This document shows, piece after piece, positions 24,601 to 35,200 of a stretch of 64,000 nt of DNA. Both the position numbers and the translations under genes were made by a program. The notes beneath the pieces are model-generated. The model was not told the origin of the DNA. It was given only the letters and a program-made list of their open reading frames with translations, and made no database searches. Source of the stretch: Plasmopara viticola. Its lineage: Eukaryota > Oomycota > Peronosporomycetes > Peronosporales > Peronosporaceae. The DNA lies in NCBI GenBank assembly GCA_001695595.3, contig MBPM02000027.1, forward strand, positions 558,001-622,000, given 5' to 3'. Each line of letters begins with the position of its first letter. Position 1 is the first letter of the stretch.

Positions 24601-24966
24601 GCTATTGGAACCCACGCACTAGGACTAAGCTGTCTCTATTGCGGGATGTTAGTTCAATCCGACCCATATTGAGACCGGGTTTCGTACCCCTCATTACATA
24701 CACTATGGGGCTTTTTCGGTCAGTGGGGTGTCTCCACTTAACCCTTTTATTAACTAATCGGGCGCGAGTTGGAAGGGCAGTCACACACTCGGGTGTGATG
24801 GCTTGTCCACTTTAGTGACCTATCTCGGCTTCCCGGTCTTGGGTCGAACGGCCAACCGCCCGAGCCACGGGGTCAGTTTAGTAGTTGTGGCGCGAGTTGG
24901 ATTTGAACCCACGCCCGAACACTGGTGCCTAAAACTAGCGCCTTAGACCACTCGGCCATCGATTGT
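24601..24966 (-). mobile_element. tRNA-derived SINE candidate
   Basis: On the minus strand the block starts with a tRNA-Leu-like head (24888-24965) carrying an A box (tggccgagtgg) and a B box (gggttcaaatcc), the internal Pol III promoter pair. About 280 bp of unrelated sequence follows before the apparent end near 24601. That tail includes ccgtggctcgggcggttggc, and gcgtgggttccaata near the end echoes the B-box region. A tRNA-like head joined to an unrelated body is the architecture of a SINE. No clear target-site duplication or poly-A tail was found, so the ends and the mobile nature are inferred. Confidence 0.5.
24888..24965 (-). pseudogene. tRNA-Leu(UAG)-like sequence, probably not functional
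   Basis: The D arm (GCCGAGTGGTCTAAGGC), an anticodon loop TTTAGGC with anticodon TAG, a short variable region and a T arm (GTGGGTTCAAATCCAAC) are visible. The 3' acceptor strand TCGCGCC pairs at only three positions with the 5' strand CAATCGA. The anticodon and T stems each have one mismatch. These defects suggest a pseudogene or SINE head rather than a working tRNA. Confidence 0.6.
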
Positions 24967-25124
24967 CTAGAGCGTTGCAGCCGTCGCTCATCTTGATGCT
25001 AGAATTTTTTTAATTTCAATTCATTCACACACTCGTAAAGATTTAGGTTGCTTTATCTCCTTAAAACTAAGTTTTAGAATTCTGCTATTATTAAAGGACA
25101 AAATCACTGCCATTAATCTTGAAC

Positions 25125-25748
25125 ATGACAAAAGGCATGACGCCGCCGCTACTCAAGACGTACTCAAAAGACCCACTCGAGAGCGCCTGGCGGAAGCACG
25201 TGGTAATTGATCGCAACCTTTTCTCTTGTTGAGTGCAGATAAGTTTTTAACTTTATACTTACACAGGGCGAGAGACAGTGGGTGCCTGACGTTTCAGTAG
25301 ACACGTGCATGCTCTGCCGCACTGAGTTCGGCTTCTGGATTCGTCGCCACCATTGCCGTCGATGCGGGGCCGTTGTTTGTGATAGCTGCTCGAGTAGCCG
25401 CACTAAGTTTATCTATAAGGTGAGTGGCTGAACGATAGCCTTCAAGTTTGCTAAGAATTAACAACTTGGAACTACTTCCTGCGTTTTGCTGTTTACAAAC
25501 AGGAAATCGCTCCAAAAAGTCGAGCAGAGGAGGACTGCCGCGTGTGCGACGCGTGTATTCGCTTTATTGACGAAAAGCTAGCGGTGGGCGTAAATCGGCG
25601 TTTTGGAAAGGGTTTGGCGATTGCCAGTAAAAGCGACAACCAACGGGAACATTTAGTAGCACCTCCGTTGGAGCCGGACAAAGGAGGCAATCGGACATAT
25701 ATGACCATGGGCCGATACAGGTATCCGCTGAAGCAAATTAAGCGTTAA
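25125..25748 (+). CDS. Small FYVE zinc-finger protein
   Basis: Three exons are read as 25125-25202, 25267-25419 and 25503-25748, giving 158 residues. The introns are 64 and 83 nt, in phase 0, with GTAATT...ACACAG and GTGAGT...AAACAG ends. The spliced product has a FYVE domain at about residues 33-97. It starts with CMLC, has the core IRRHHCRRCGAVVCDSC (the R+HHC+RCG signature) and ends with CRVCDAC, supplying all eight zinc-binding cysteines. A W-x-x-D-like stretch (QWVPDVSVDTC) precedes the first cysteine pair. FYVE domains bind phosphatidylinositol 3-phosphate on endosomes. The remaining C-terminal ~60 residues are basic with no recognised domain. The function beyond PI3P binding is unknown. 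The start ATG at 25125 is the first in frame near the domain; a second ATG lies at 25137. Confidence 0.8.
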
Positions 25749-26188
25749 ATCTTGAGCTGACCTTAGTGAGCGTACTTGTTGATAGAGCGGAGATCAAAGA
25801 GTCGGAAGGAAATCGCTACATTCGCGACGTCGACCTGTAACGACGACGAAACTAGGATTTACTGCCGTTTAACCGAAAAGCTGGCTACACGGAAAGCTTG
25901 GACGGATACGAGAGTTTGTTTTTGGTGTTGAATTATTGTTCTAGTGGATTACTACAATCACGTTTCTCCGAAATTTATAACGTCAACAAAAAAACAACTT
26001 CTGATTTGTATGCAAAAATTTCAGGCCAGTTCTTGAACAATTACACGCCCATAAAGCCATTCAAGTAAACCTCGGTGAATACTTTCTTCTATCCTTTCGT
26101 GCGCACTAAATCTGGCGCACCCTCTGCCTTTTTCTGCGAATTTGTGCCGACTTATTTGAAAATTCAGAACAGGAATATCGCTAGATCC
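25749..26188 (+). promoter_or_regulatory. Upstream region of the kinesin-14 gene
   Basis: 440 bp between the FYVE stop and the preferred kinesin start. It is T-rich in part. The kinesin frame stays open upstream to an earlier ATG at 26075, so an N-terminally extended form is possible. No defined promoter element was recognised. Confidence 0.4.
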
Positions 26189-29100
26189 ATGGAGCTCGAG
26201 CACAGTGCAGTGGAACTCATCGAGTCTGTAGACGCTCTTGAGCCTACGCCCGAAGACCCATCTGAGTCAGATCTCCACCTCCGTGACGTGACGAGTGGTG
26301 CAGAAGAAATGACGAACGACCACAAATCGATTGATGAGAGTGACCGATCGCTCCTCGTCATCTCCACGTCCGAGCGCGCCCCAAGCTCCAAACTGCAGTC
26401 GTCTACCCAGATCTCACGAATCCCCACGCCTGGGAGACGCCTTAGCGCCAATACAACGCCCATACCATCCCCCAGTGCGACCAGTAGACTCGGAATGGCC
26501 GTTAAAACCACGCCGCGCGGACTGGAGAAGAAGGTGCAGCGCGTGGGCACCGCTAGTGACTTGTCACCATGCTTTGCTGCAGAGGACAAGCGCTTGTCAA
26601 CTTTGGAGAATCGACTTTTGTCTCCTGCCGTTATACGTGCACGCTCTGACGTAGGGTGCAGTCTTAAACGAACAAATAGTAACAGCAGTATGTGCAGTAT
26701 TGGTAGCAGTGTGGCAAGTGTGTCATCTTTGTCGAGACCAAGGCACAAACCGCCCTCTAGCGACAGAAGGAGAACGTTACATGAGTTGATAGAGGACAAT
26801 AAGGAGGAGAGACGCAATAGTTTTGGCTCGCAGTCGTCGTCGTCTTCGCTCTCGTCGTCGGCCACGGCGACGTCGGTTCTCTCTGCGCCATCGACAAGAA
26901 TGTCGTCGAGACTGGGTGGTCTTGTAAAAAAAAGTACTCGGAACACTACCAGTGTCGCCACACCGACCCGAAAGACGACGTTGAAAGTGTGGCCGGCAAA
27001 TGCTCCAAATCTAGGAATGGTGCCTGAAGATTTTAAACTCAGTGAACAGGCAGTCATGGCTTTGAAGGAAGATCACTTGGTAACAGAGTCTGGTGTTCAA
27101 GAGTTGTTGTCTTATGTCTCGTCGTCGTCGTCGAGTATGGCGTTAACAACCGCTAATCTCAAGGCACGAAAAGAGGAGACGATGCTTCTAAAGGAGGGAT
27201 TGCGAAGATTGAGTATTCACAGCAAAGGACTTATGCGGTGCTGTGAGGCTTTTGAAAGAAGGACTTTGGAACAGACTGAGTATGTAAATGACTCGACGGC
27301 TGAGATTGAGCGTCTTACAGATTTGTTGCACTTAGCGGAAAGCAAACGAACGAAAGGGATTTCATCGGAGCTTGAATGCGAAGACTTTCACAAAGACGGA
27401 CTTCTCTTCAGACCCCCGTCGGACTCAGAGACTGCGTCTACGAATTCTTCGCAAAACATTTTTCCGAGGCTTACGAGTCAAGAGGCTGATCGCCAGCGTC
27501 AAGATCTCCAGGTCGCAATGCAGGAAGACTCGCCCTTATCCGCTTATGTGCGAAACGTTCTTAAGAAGGCAACTGACAAAATTGAAGACAAGTGGCGAAC
27601 GCGTTTCGCTGAGCAGCTTGTCGAGCACGAGCAAGCGTTGGCACAAGAACGGGAGCGCTCATCGGCGTCTGTGCTTTCTAGCTCGCGGTTGGTTACGGAG
27701 ACACTGCATGGAAAAGACGATGAGCTGAAAGCTATTCAGGAGCTCAACATCAATTTGAATCAGCAAATCCGACAATTAATGTTGGATCTGGACGCCACGC
27801 GCTCGGAGCGAGATTTCTTTAAACAGCAAATGGAGGATGACGACGAACGATCTTCTAGTGCGCATAGTTTTTGGGAGAAAACTACTGACTTGGCCAAGCA
27901 AAATCGCAATTTGACTGAAGATTTGTCCCAGGCAAACAAGACGATTGTCCGCTTGAATGAAGCGATTAACATTATGAAGTCTAAGGCTTCTAGTCTCAAA
28001 ACTGAAAACGGCGATCGCGTGAGAGCGTCGAAATCTATGATAGCGGAAAAAAACCTGTTGCAGGACAAGCTGACTGCTATGGAAGCAAAATTTGACGATG
28101 AAAAGAATCGTCGAGAGCAGTTTCAAGTCAACGTGGAGCAGCTGACAGTCGAGAACACGGCCTTGTACGCACAGATGGTAGCTCTGCAAACAACGTACGA
28201 AGCCAAGATGGAAGAAATGAAAGCGCGATATGAGAAGCAGAACGTCTCGCTAGCGGATGAAAGGAAGCTTCTCCAGGACCAAGTCCGCCTCATGCGCAAA
28301 AGCGAGCACAGCCATAAATCTGGGTCGTCTAGCGGTAGTGGTGCTAGTGGCTCAGCATATGGAAAGTGTAACAATGTGACGCCACGAGCTGGTAATGATG
28401 AAAGCATTGAGCGTGTTCGAGAACTGACAGATGATCTTCTGGAAGCTCGTCATGAGCTCTTGGACAAGTCGAAGTTGATTGCTGAGCTAGAAGTGAAGAT
28501 CGCAGACGGCGAAGTGATGCGCCGCAAACTGCACAACACGATCCAAGAGCTCCGAGGGAACATTCGCGTTCATGTTCGCTTGCGCCCATTTCTGCGCTCT
28601 GATGGACCAGAAGCGCTCGCGGAGAACCCCGAGTCGGCCATAATGTGCGATACATATGCCTCTACAATCACGACGAATGTTGAAAGTCCACACACGTTTG
28701 CATTTGACAAGATTTACGGTCAATCGGACTCGCAAGAGTTTGTGTTTAAAGACGTGTCCGACTTTATTCAGTCAGCAATGGACGGGTACAATGTCTGCAT
28801 CTTTGCATATGGCCAAACAGGATCTGGTAAAACGCACACGATGCAAGGCAGTGGCAAGGCTCAGATGCGCGGCATCATTCCGCGATCGATTGACCACATT
28901 ATTACTTGCTGTGAAGAGCTGACGGCCATGGGGTGGAACTTTTCGCTTATGGTGACTTTTTACGAGATTTACAATGAGACTATCCGCGACTTGCTCACTA
29001 TGAACAGCAGCTCAGTCGTCAAGCACAACATTCGCACAGACAATCGCGGCCGAAATTACGTGGATGGCCTGACAGAAGTTTTTATCGATTTCGATCAAGC

Positions 29101-29701
29101 TGCCGAGCAAATTGACGAAATTGTGAATCTGGCAGCATGCAACCGCTCAGTGGACCGCACGGACATGAATGCGCACTCTTCTCGAAGCCACAGCATCTTT
29201 GCACTGCATATACGTGGGTACAATGAAGCACAAAATACTGAAGTCGAGGGCACTTTAAGTCTAGTCGATCTCGCGGGAAGTGAGCGTCTAAGTCGCTCGC
29301 GCGCTACGGGGGAGCGCTTGAAGGAGGCGCAAGCCATTAACAAGAGTCTGAGCGCGTTAGCCGACGTCTTTCAAGCTCTTGCCAAAAAGTCTTCTCATGT
29401 GCCGTACCGCAACAGTAAATTAACGTACGCCTTGCAACCTGCGTTGTCGGGAGAAGGCAAAACCTTGATGATGGCCAATTTATCGCCAACGTACGCGTCT
29501 TTGGATGAATCGCTGTGTAGCATGCGTTTTGCACACAAAGTAAGCCAGTGTGAGCTTGGGGTCCCCGTGCGGCAAATCAAGTCGACAAGGCGCCAGTCGC
29601 TGGGGCCTGGAGATTTGGCTCGTCATGGCGTTACGAGTTCGCCCCCACGTGAGACGCGACGAAGCACGCTTACCCCACGCATGCTGAGGAAATTAATGTA
29701 A
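26189..29701 (+). CDS. Kinesin-14 family motor (C-terminal motor)
   Basis: Single exon, 1170 residues from the ATG at 26189 (1208 if the in-frame ATG at 26075 is used). The N-terminal ~270 residues are Ser/Thr-rich and low complexity, including serine runs encoded by repeated tcg codons. A long coiled coil (about 330-780) follows. The motor domain starts right after ELRGNIRVHVRLRPF near residue 790, the neck-motor junction typical of minus-end-directed kinesin-14. The P-loop AYGQTGSGKTHTM lies near 875, switch I is NAHSSRSHSIF and switch II is LVDLAGSER. The microtubule-binding region includes SHVPYRNSKLTYAL. Known relatives work in spindle organisation and minus-end transport. All key nucleotide-binding residues are intact. 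Confidence 0.93.
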   Translation: MELEHSAVELIESVDALEPTPEDPSESDLHLRDVTSGAEEMTNDHKSIDESDRSLLVISTSERAPSSKLQSSTQISRIPTPGRRLSANTTPIPSPSATSRLGMAVKTTPRGLEKKVQRVGTASDLSPCFAAEDKRLSTLENRLLSPAVIRARSDVGCSLKRTNSNSSMCSIGSSVASVSSLSRPRHKPPSSDRRRTLHELIEDNKEERRNSFGSQSSSSSLSSSATATSVLSAPSTRMSSRLGGLVKKSTRNTTSVATPTRKTTLKVWPANAPNLGMVPEDFKLSEQAVMALKEDHLVTESGVQELLSYVSSSSSSMALTTANLKARKEETMLLKEGLRRLSIHSKGLMRCCEAFERRTLEQTEYVNDSTAEIERLTDLLHLAESKRTKGISSELECEDFHKDGLLFRPPSDSETASTNSSQNIFPRLTSQEADRQRQDLQVAMQEDSPLSAYVRNVLKKATDKIEDKWRTRFAEQLVEHEQALAQERERSSASVLSSSRLVTETLHGKDDELKAIQELNINLNQQIRQLMLDLDATRSERDFFKQQMEDDDERSSSAHSFWEKTTDLAKQNRNLTEDLSQANKTIVRLNEAINIMKSKASSLKTENGDRVRASKSMIAEKNLLQDKLTAMEAKFDDEKNRREQFQVNVEQLTVENTALYAQMVALQTTYEAKMEEMKARYEKQNVSLADERKLLQDQVRLMRKSEHSHKSGSSSGSGASGSAYGKCNNVTPRAGNDESIERVRELTDDLLEARHELLDKSKLIAELEVKIADGEVMRRKLHNTIQELRGNIRVHVRLRPFLRSDGPEALAENPESAIMCDTYASTITTNVESPHTFAFDKIYGQSDSQEFVFKDVSDFIQSAMDGYNVCIFAYGQTGSGKTHTMQGSGKAQMRGIIPRSIDHIITCCEELTAMGWNFSLMVTFYEIYNETIRDLLTMNSSSVVKHNIRTDNRGRNYVDGLTEVFIDFDQAAEQIDEIVNLAACNRSVDRTDMNAHSSRSHSIFALHIRGYNEAQNTEVEGTLSLVDLAGSERLSRSRATGERLKEAQAINKSLSALADVFQALAKKSSHVPYRNSKLTYALQPALSGEGKTLMMANLSPTYASLDESLCSMRFAHKVSQCELGVPVRQIKSTRRQSLGPGDLARHGVTSSPPRETRRSTLTPRMLRKLM

Positions 29702-29807
29702 GTACTGCATAGAAATGAGATTAGAAACAAAGTGGACTAAAGAAATTAACAAATGATAATAAAGCTGACAATTAATTCATTATGTGCGTCCTCCACACTC
29801 AGATCAT

Positions 29808-30125
29808 TCATTCCGTGTGCTCCTTGGCGGCAGGAGGACTAAACCACTCAAAGTACGAGGCTAAGCGCATGAAATAGACGGCAGTGCATAGAGCGCATAC
29901 AAATAGCGTCACAATGTACACTCCAGAACCTTCAGGACCCGATGGAAGCGCCCCCTTTCCATCATAGGCGTCACTGGAGTAGCCATACTCGAGCGCAATT
30001 GGGAAACCCACAATCCACCACGTAAGATGCGTCGTGATGAGGTTGAACGTCCAGCCGGAATTGTCTGTGATAAAGTGGATAATTGACTTGTTTGGGGGCG
30101 CAGACATGTTCAGAGCAGACTCCAT
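29808..30125 (-). CDS. Small putative membrane protein, unknown function
   Basis: 105 residues from an ATG at 30125. A hydrophobic segment around residues 27-45 (TFNLITTHLTWWIVGFPIAL) and a clearer one around 68-88 (GVYIVTLFVCALCTAVYFMR) suggest one or two membrane spans. The C-terminus is acidic (PPAAKEHTE). I do not recognise the family. Its stop is about 106 bp from the kinesin stop (convergent) and its start is about 175 bp from the proteasome gene's stop on the same strand. The frame looks coding because of its composition and clean ATG, but it could be part of a larger spliced gene. Confidence 0.55.
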   Translation of the reverse strand: MESALNMSAPPNKSIIHFITDNSGWTFNLITTHLTWWIVGFPIALEYGYSSDAYDGKGALPSGPEGSGVYIVTLFVCALCTAVYFMRLASYFEWFSPPAAKEHTE

Positions 30126-30300
30126 GGTGTTGTACTCTCAAAAGGCAGTAAAAATGAGCTTTAGTTGGCAAATTGAAGAGTCTGCACAGAGCGACGCCTC
30201 GCTCGAGCGGCGTCCGTTATTATTTATTACTTGATATGACAAATAATACGATGCTACCTTTGTGTAAAAAAAGTGTTAATCTTTTTTTCTGACAAGGCTA

Positions 30301-31235
30301 TTAATCACGCTCGCTAATAGCAGTCAAGTGCGCTTCAATCTCATCCTCAGTCAGTTTGCGGAACCGCTGGCCTTCAAGAACGACGCCCACCTCGATTTCG
30401 TTGGGGCGAAAATCTGCCGACAGCACCGACTGGAGACATGTAATTGCTGTGTGCAGCGTCGTCTCGTGATCCATAGCAGGGTTGGCTTTAATCTTTTTTT
30501 CAAGGTAATTTTGAGCTTCTTGCTCTTTGACGCCCGCAGACGTGGCCTTGTAGCCCCAAAAGTGCCCGGCTGGATCGATTTTATAGAGCTGCGGACCCTT
30601 CTCGTCGTCCACGCTAATGAGCATCGTGATGACGCCAAACGCGCGCATGGACGCGTGCTGCGTGTACACTTGGGCCACATCAGCAATGCGCTTGGCCAGC
30701 ACATGGCAAGGGATCTTGTACCCAAACTTGTTTTCAAATTCGTGCGCTTCAAAGCGCAAACGCTGCACTTGCGCCTTCGAGTCGGCTAACATAAGCAAGA
30801 GGTAGTTAGCTTATTGAGCTCTTAGTTTTGAAGCGTAAGCTTATTACGAACCGTAGAGACCCGTCATCAAGCAACCGATTTCGGGTGTGATATGGAACAC
30901 ATTGGTCACCGAGTCGGGTTCAATGAGTTTGTCCTGTGACAATGACAACAGCGTCAGCGTTGAAGGTCTGCGGTATTATTGAGATAAGATTGAAACTATA
31001 CCTGAACTTTCTTTTGAGTTACGAACACAGCGCTGTCCTTGCCGCGTACAGCAACAGATGTAAGCGTGGACTCTTTGGCGGCACGAAAGGCGTACTCTGC
31101 AAATAAACGAGCGTTAGTCCTGATGTATCCTCCGATCCATTAAATTGATTCTGACTGCGCGGGCACACCTATTTGATAAAGACGTCCTTCAGGCGAGAAG
31201 ATGGTAATGTGGCGGTCATATCCATCTCCAGGCAT
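30301..31235 (-). CDS. PSMA6: 20S proteasome subunit alpha-1 (PSMA6 type)
   Basis: Four exons on the minus strand: 31169-31235, 31002-31096, 30852-30933 and 30301-30785, total 242 residues (the family is close to 246). The introns are 72, 68 and 66 nt with GT-AG ends. The N-terminus has the alpha-subunit signature [17 protein letters not shown] across the first splice, and [20 protein letters not shown], matching PSMA6-type subunits. Exon 4 contains [20 protein letters not shown] and [16 protein letters not shown], and ends in the typical AISERD. It forms one position of the outer heptameric ring gating the 20S core. All exons join in frame, so the gene looks intact. Confidence 0.93.
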
Positions 31236-31893
31236 GATTCTTTTCTTTTCCCCCTATTGCGTTGCAATCTAAACAACGGCGCTCTGTATTGCGCCGCAAA
31301 AGTACGATTTTTATGCTATGAAAATTGGGTTGAACATTTTGCTGTTATCAACAAAAGCGGTCTTTCTAAATAACAAAGATAGTTTGTTTACTTCACGAAG
31401 CTTGCTGAATGCTAAGACACTTAATTTGATCGTAAAAGGCTTGATGTGACAAGCAAGCACTTTTTACTACTCGAGCATAAGGATAACAATGCTCGCGCAG
31501 CGCTCCCAAGTACAGCGCGAATACATTATATAAAAGAGCATATCGATCACAAATTCTTACTTTTTTTTCATGCACAAGCTCAACAACGAGCCACCAAAGC
31601 TAAGTGCACGAAACAGTGCTAAGATACGAAGTGGCTAAGAAGTAATGATTCAGACAAGCTATTTTTCAATTTCGAGCTTGGTTGCTGGGTCCAGTCAGTT
31701 TTCACTAGTAAATAGAAACTTAAGTGGAGGTAGCACAGAGAGAAAGCGAAATATGTGTGCTTCTTCTCTCTGATGTATAATTGCCCTACTCGTGTACGAA
31801 CCAGTCTTTACTTACCAAATAGCAAGTGGGTTATCAAATGTATATGACACTATCAATGTAGCTCAAATCTACTAAAACAGCAAATTTTACACA
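31236..31893. other. Upstream region of PSMA6-like gene
   Basis: This contains the presumed promoter of the proteasome gene on its minus strand, followed by AT-rich sequence up to the target-site duplication of the retroelement. No defined element was recognised. Confidence 0.4.
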
Positions 31894-31907
31894 ACAACCT
31901 TTAATCG

Positions 31908-32228
31908 CTTCGGAAAAGGTTGGGGTGACGCCCTCCTTCCAAGCGCGGGGGCTAAATGCCCGCGCGCTTCAAGCAGGTGCTCTCTGGCCCCAGGTCTCTA
32001 ACGAGTCTCACCCTCGACGCGACGGTCTCTAGCACCAGGGCGCCACCTGGGCTCTTACCAAGTCAGAGCTAAACAAAAATAACGGAAGACCCTCACGACC
32101 TCGGTACTGGCTGCACTGCCCGCCGAACGAGACCCGACGTATGCGGACACCACTCTATGCCGTGGACTAGCCAGACTGAGCCTAGCACGTGCATAACTCG
32201 GCAACGCGATAATGTAATACATTATATT
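31908..32228 (+). mobile_element. Short LINE-derived non-autonomous retroelement, copy B
   Basis: It starts cttcggaaaaggttggggtg and ends with taatacattatatt. A perfect 14-bp target-site duplication, acaacctttaatcg, lies at 31894-31907 and 32229-32242. The ~130-base 5' part matches the 5' end of the 1.1-kb LINE copy at 58.9-60 kb. The 3' part (from about cggaagaccct) matches that LINE's 3' end, coding for its C-terminus. Between them lies a linker (cgccacctgggctcttacca and onward) shared with the 53.1-kb copy but absent from the 1.1-kb copy. The clean duplication shows target-primed insertion. Confidence 0.9.
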
Positions 32229-32242
32229 ACAACCTTTAATCG

Positions 32243-35200
32243 ACCTCTGCCATCTCCAAAGGCAATCCTTTTAAAGATACAATTGATCCATGAAATCTTG
32301 CTGAATAGATACGTGAGATTTTATTTTTACCGGACCAAAAGTCATTCCTTGTAAGACAAGATGGCACTCGCAAGACTGATGCACGTTCGGTAAAGTCAGA
32401 GCAAATGCGCACTGTAGACTTTTCCTGCTGCTTACGACAGAATTCCGATGCTAGCTCTTGTCGTACCTCTGGATAGCCGTTTAATCTCAATCGGACAACG
32501 ACTTTGCAAGACCCGCATTGCAAGCACTATGCTTGCAAAACATACTCTCCACAACTATTCTTTGTCGGATTCTGCGTGGACATGAAGGCTGCTTCCAAAG
32601 AATCTAAGTCCGCGCGGATTCCGACAGTGGTTAGATCTAGCCAATATAATCTCCTCTTCCGTAAGGACACATTTGGCGTTGTCAACGATAGCTCTATCGG
32701 TCTTCATGTCTCAAAAACTGTTTAAAGTGGTTCTTGAAGCCGACTGGTCTCTCTCAGAAAGGCTATATACTGTCAAGTGCGTCTAAGCAGAAGCTTTTAT
32801 GTAAAATTAGGCTTATCTAAAAATAAACGTTGCAGAGGCGTTTGATAGCTATTGTTGCAATACTAACAACTCTTGTAGCATGTTACTAAGTGTACCATTT
32901 GCCGCGAGCGGTCTGTCCGTCTCCATCTTTCAGATTTGGTAGAAATTATCTATGCACTATACAAAAAGCAGTCTGGCACGAAAACCACTGTTTTCATTGG
33001 ATTAGGCATTCGTGCAGATTTCACTGCTCTCTTAAGCTAAATAAAAGCATACCGTAGTCGTTACTTTTCGCTCAGTTCTCAACCATAGCTAATGGCGGCA
33101 CACTAACTACTGCATAATGCCATTTTCAGCCAATACAGCGAAGAGGATATTGATGGGCTCTCAATACTTTCTTTTGCCTGGTGGCTAGTAGATTGTTGTC
33201 GTAGGGTCTTTGGAGACACATACATACTGTATTCTGAGATTAGCTTCGATAGCGAACAAATTGAAGGACCAAAAAACACAGTTTTGTATTAAAAACTTAA
33301 ATTCTATAGGCGCAAACTCCGATCCCTTCATGGGAGAAAGTCATCCACTTGGAAAGCGTAAGTTTATTTGCAAGCCTCCTATTTCAAATTTAGTTTCATT
33401 TCGTCACAATATTTAAAGGTATGTGTATGGCCTTTACGAGCCAAATAGATGTGAGGCCTACGTAGAAAGAATGGTACATTGGATGCAGCATAGCTCCCAT
33501 AGGAACCAACGATTGTTAACAAAGACGATCTTTCAAAGATCTCGAACTGCTTTTCTAAAGTTGCTGCGATAATTTAATTTGTTGATGTCATGGCATCACA
33601 ATTGTGGTTTACCTTGGTGTGAATTCAAGAGGCTATACGTTACCATAAAATCTATCAGTTATCCACCAGAAATTATTACAAAGTCTTTTCTTGCAGTACA
33701 GTAAACCGTAGTCTCTTCTCGTCGTCATATATATTATAATTTACTTACATGTCATGCAAGCAAACTATCGGAAATAGCAATTGCCGATGATGAGAGTGCT
33801 GACGACCTATACTTGGCGCTAAAATTTTTTGGCGTTGCTTCTAGTCTCGAATATGTCACTTTGCGGCTTAAGGAAATGACCTATCGCTCACGGCATCAGT
33901 CATAAGTTGCTTACTTTAGTGCTCGAAGGTCGCTGAAGCGAGCCGATCGCTCGATCTATCACTGAGCGCTTGCTTGTACCGCAGACTTGACATGTCTCTT
34001 TGACAATTGCTGCGCTTGATAACCGATGTGGCCCAAATTTCTGTGTGCGACCGCACCCCAATCAAAGACCTGTTACATATTAGCTACTACTTTTTTTTGG
34101 CAAGTCCTTGTTTGCGATTCGTATATACGGCGTAATTGATTATCGTAAACCCGTGCAAGTAGCAGATTTGTGATATTGCATTGTCCACAATAGGTTTTGC
34201 TTGAAAAAGGACAAGTTCTTTGAATAGGATAAGACGGTGAATAGCAAATTGTTAAGTGGGATGCAGCACGCACAAAATACCCTGATTTTCACCCTAAACA
34301 AGGTAGTTACGCAGCAACAGAGCGTAAAATTCCTTATTTACACGTCCAAAATCTCGCGATACGCGCATTCTTTCGGTTTTCTCGTTCGCCGAGCTGTGAG
34401 TTGACATATAAATATGGATTAAGTGCACCTTTCATCTGCTTTATCGATGTGAGCAAAAGTCGATATCAGCTGCAACCGCACGAAACCGAGTTCAAAGGTA
34501 CTTGATGTTGACTCGTTTTACCCTGAAAGCCGGCGTTGATCTATTTCTAGTGAGAGCCTCAGTGCTGCATGTTGGTAATCTCTAACAGTGTTGGCCGCCA
34601 TCTAAAAATATTTTGCCACTGTAAACGTACGTATTAATATCTCATTTTGTTTTATGGTCATGTTTTCTCAGCATCACACTTGGAAATTCTTTGTTGTGCA
34701 GTGTAAATACTAATTTTCCCGCATTAATAGTCAATGTTAGATAACTAAACATATTAGGTTGGATTTGATCTACCATCTGTGATTCAAGGTATCAGCCACA
34801 AACATACCAACTTTTCATTTTGGTCATATAGTACGTGCAAGATTAATAAAGACCGAATTTGATATGCTAAGCGTTGCTGATGAGAATATTTGTGAAGACC
34901 ACTACGTGTTTGACCAACCAAAAATGACCTACATCGGGATCCTTACATTTATCGCGGAAAAATTGTGCGATATCTTCTTCACCTTCAGTACATAATGCAA
35001 CGTGCCGTTAACGTCTTTGCACACCTTAACAGGTAGTTCGATTTGAAATCAATGGAACCACAACTTCCTCAGTCGAAATTGTAGCTGACCACTGAAAATA
35101 ATTGCGCAGACCAAAAAACGTGCGAGAAGAAAATCTACCATCTGTATGAAGAATTGAGATTTCTTTTAGCTTGCCAAATTTTCAGATACACATTCTGAGA

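Noticed and set aside
24888..24965. Functional tRNA-Leu(UAG)
   Set aside because: The acceptor stem has only three matching pairs and two other stems have mismatches.
26164..27057. 297-codon minus-strand frame opposite the kinesin gene
   Set aside because: It is a mirror of the Ser-rich coding sequence on the plus strand and has no domain of its own.
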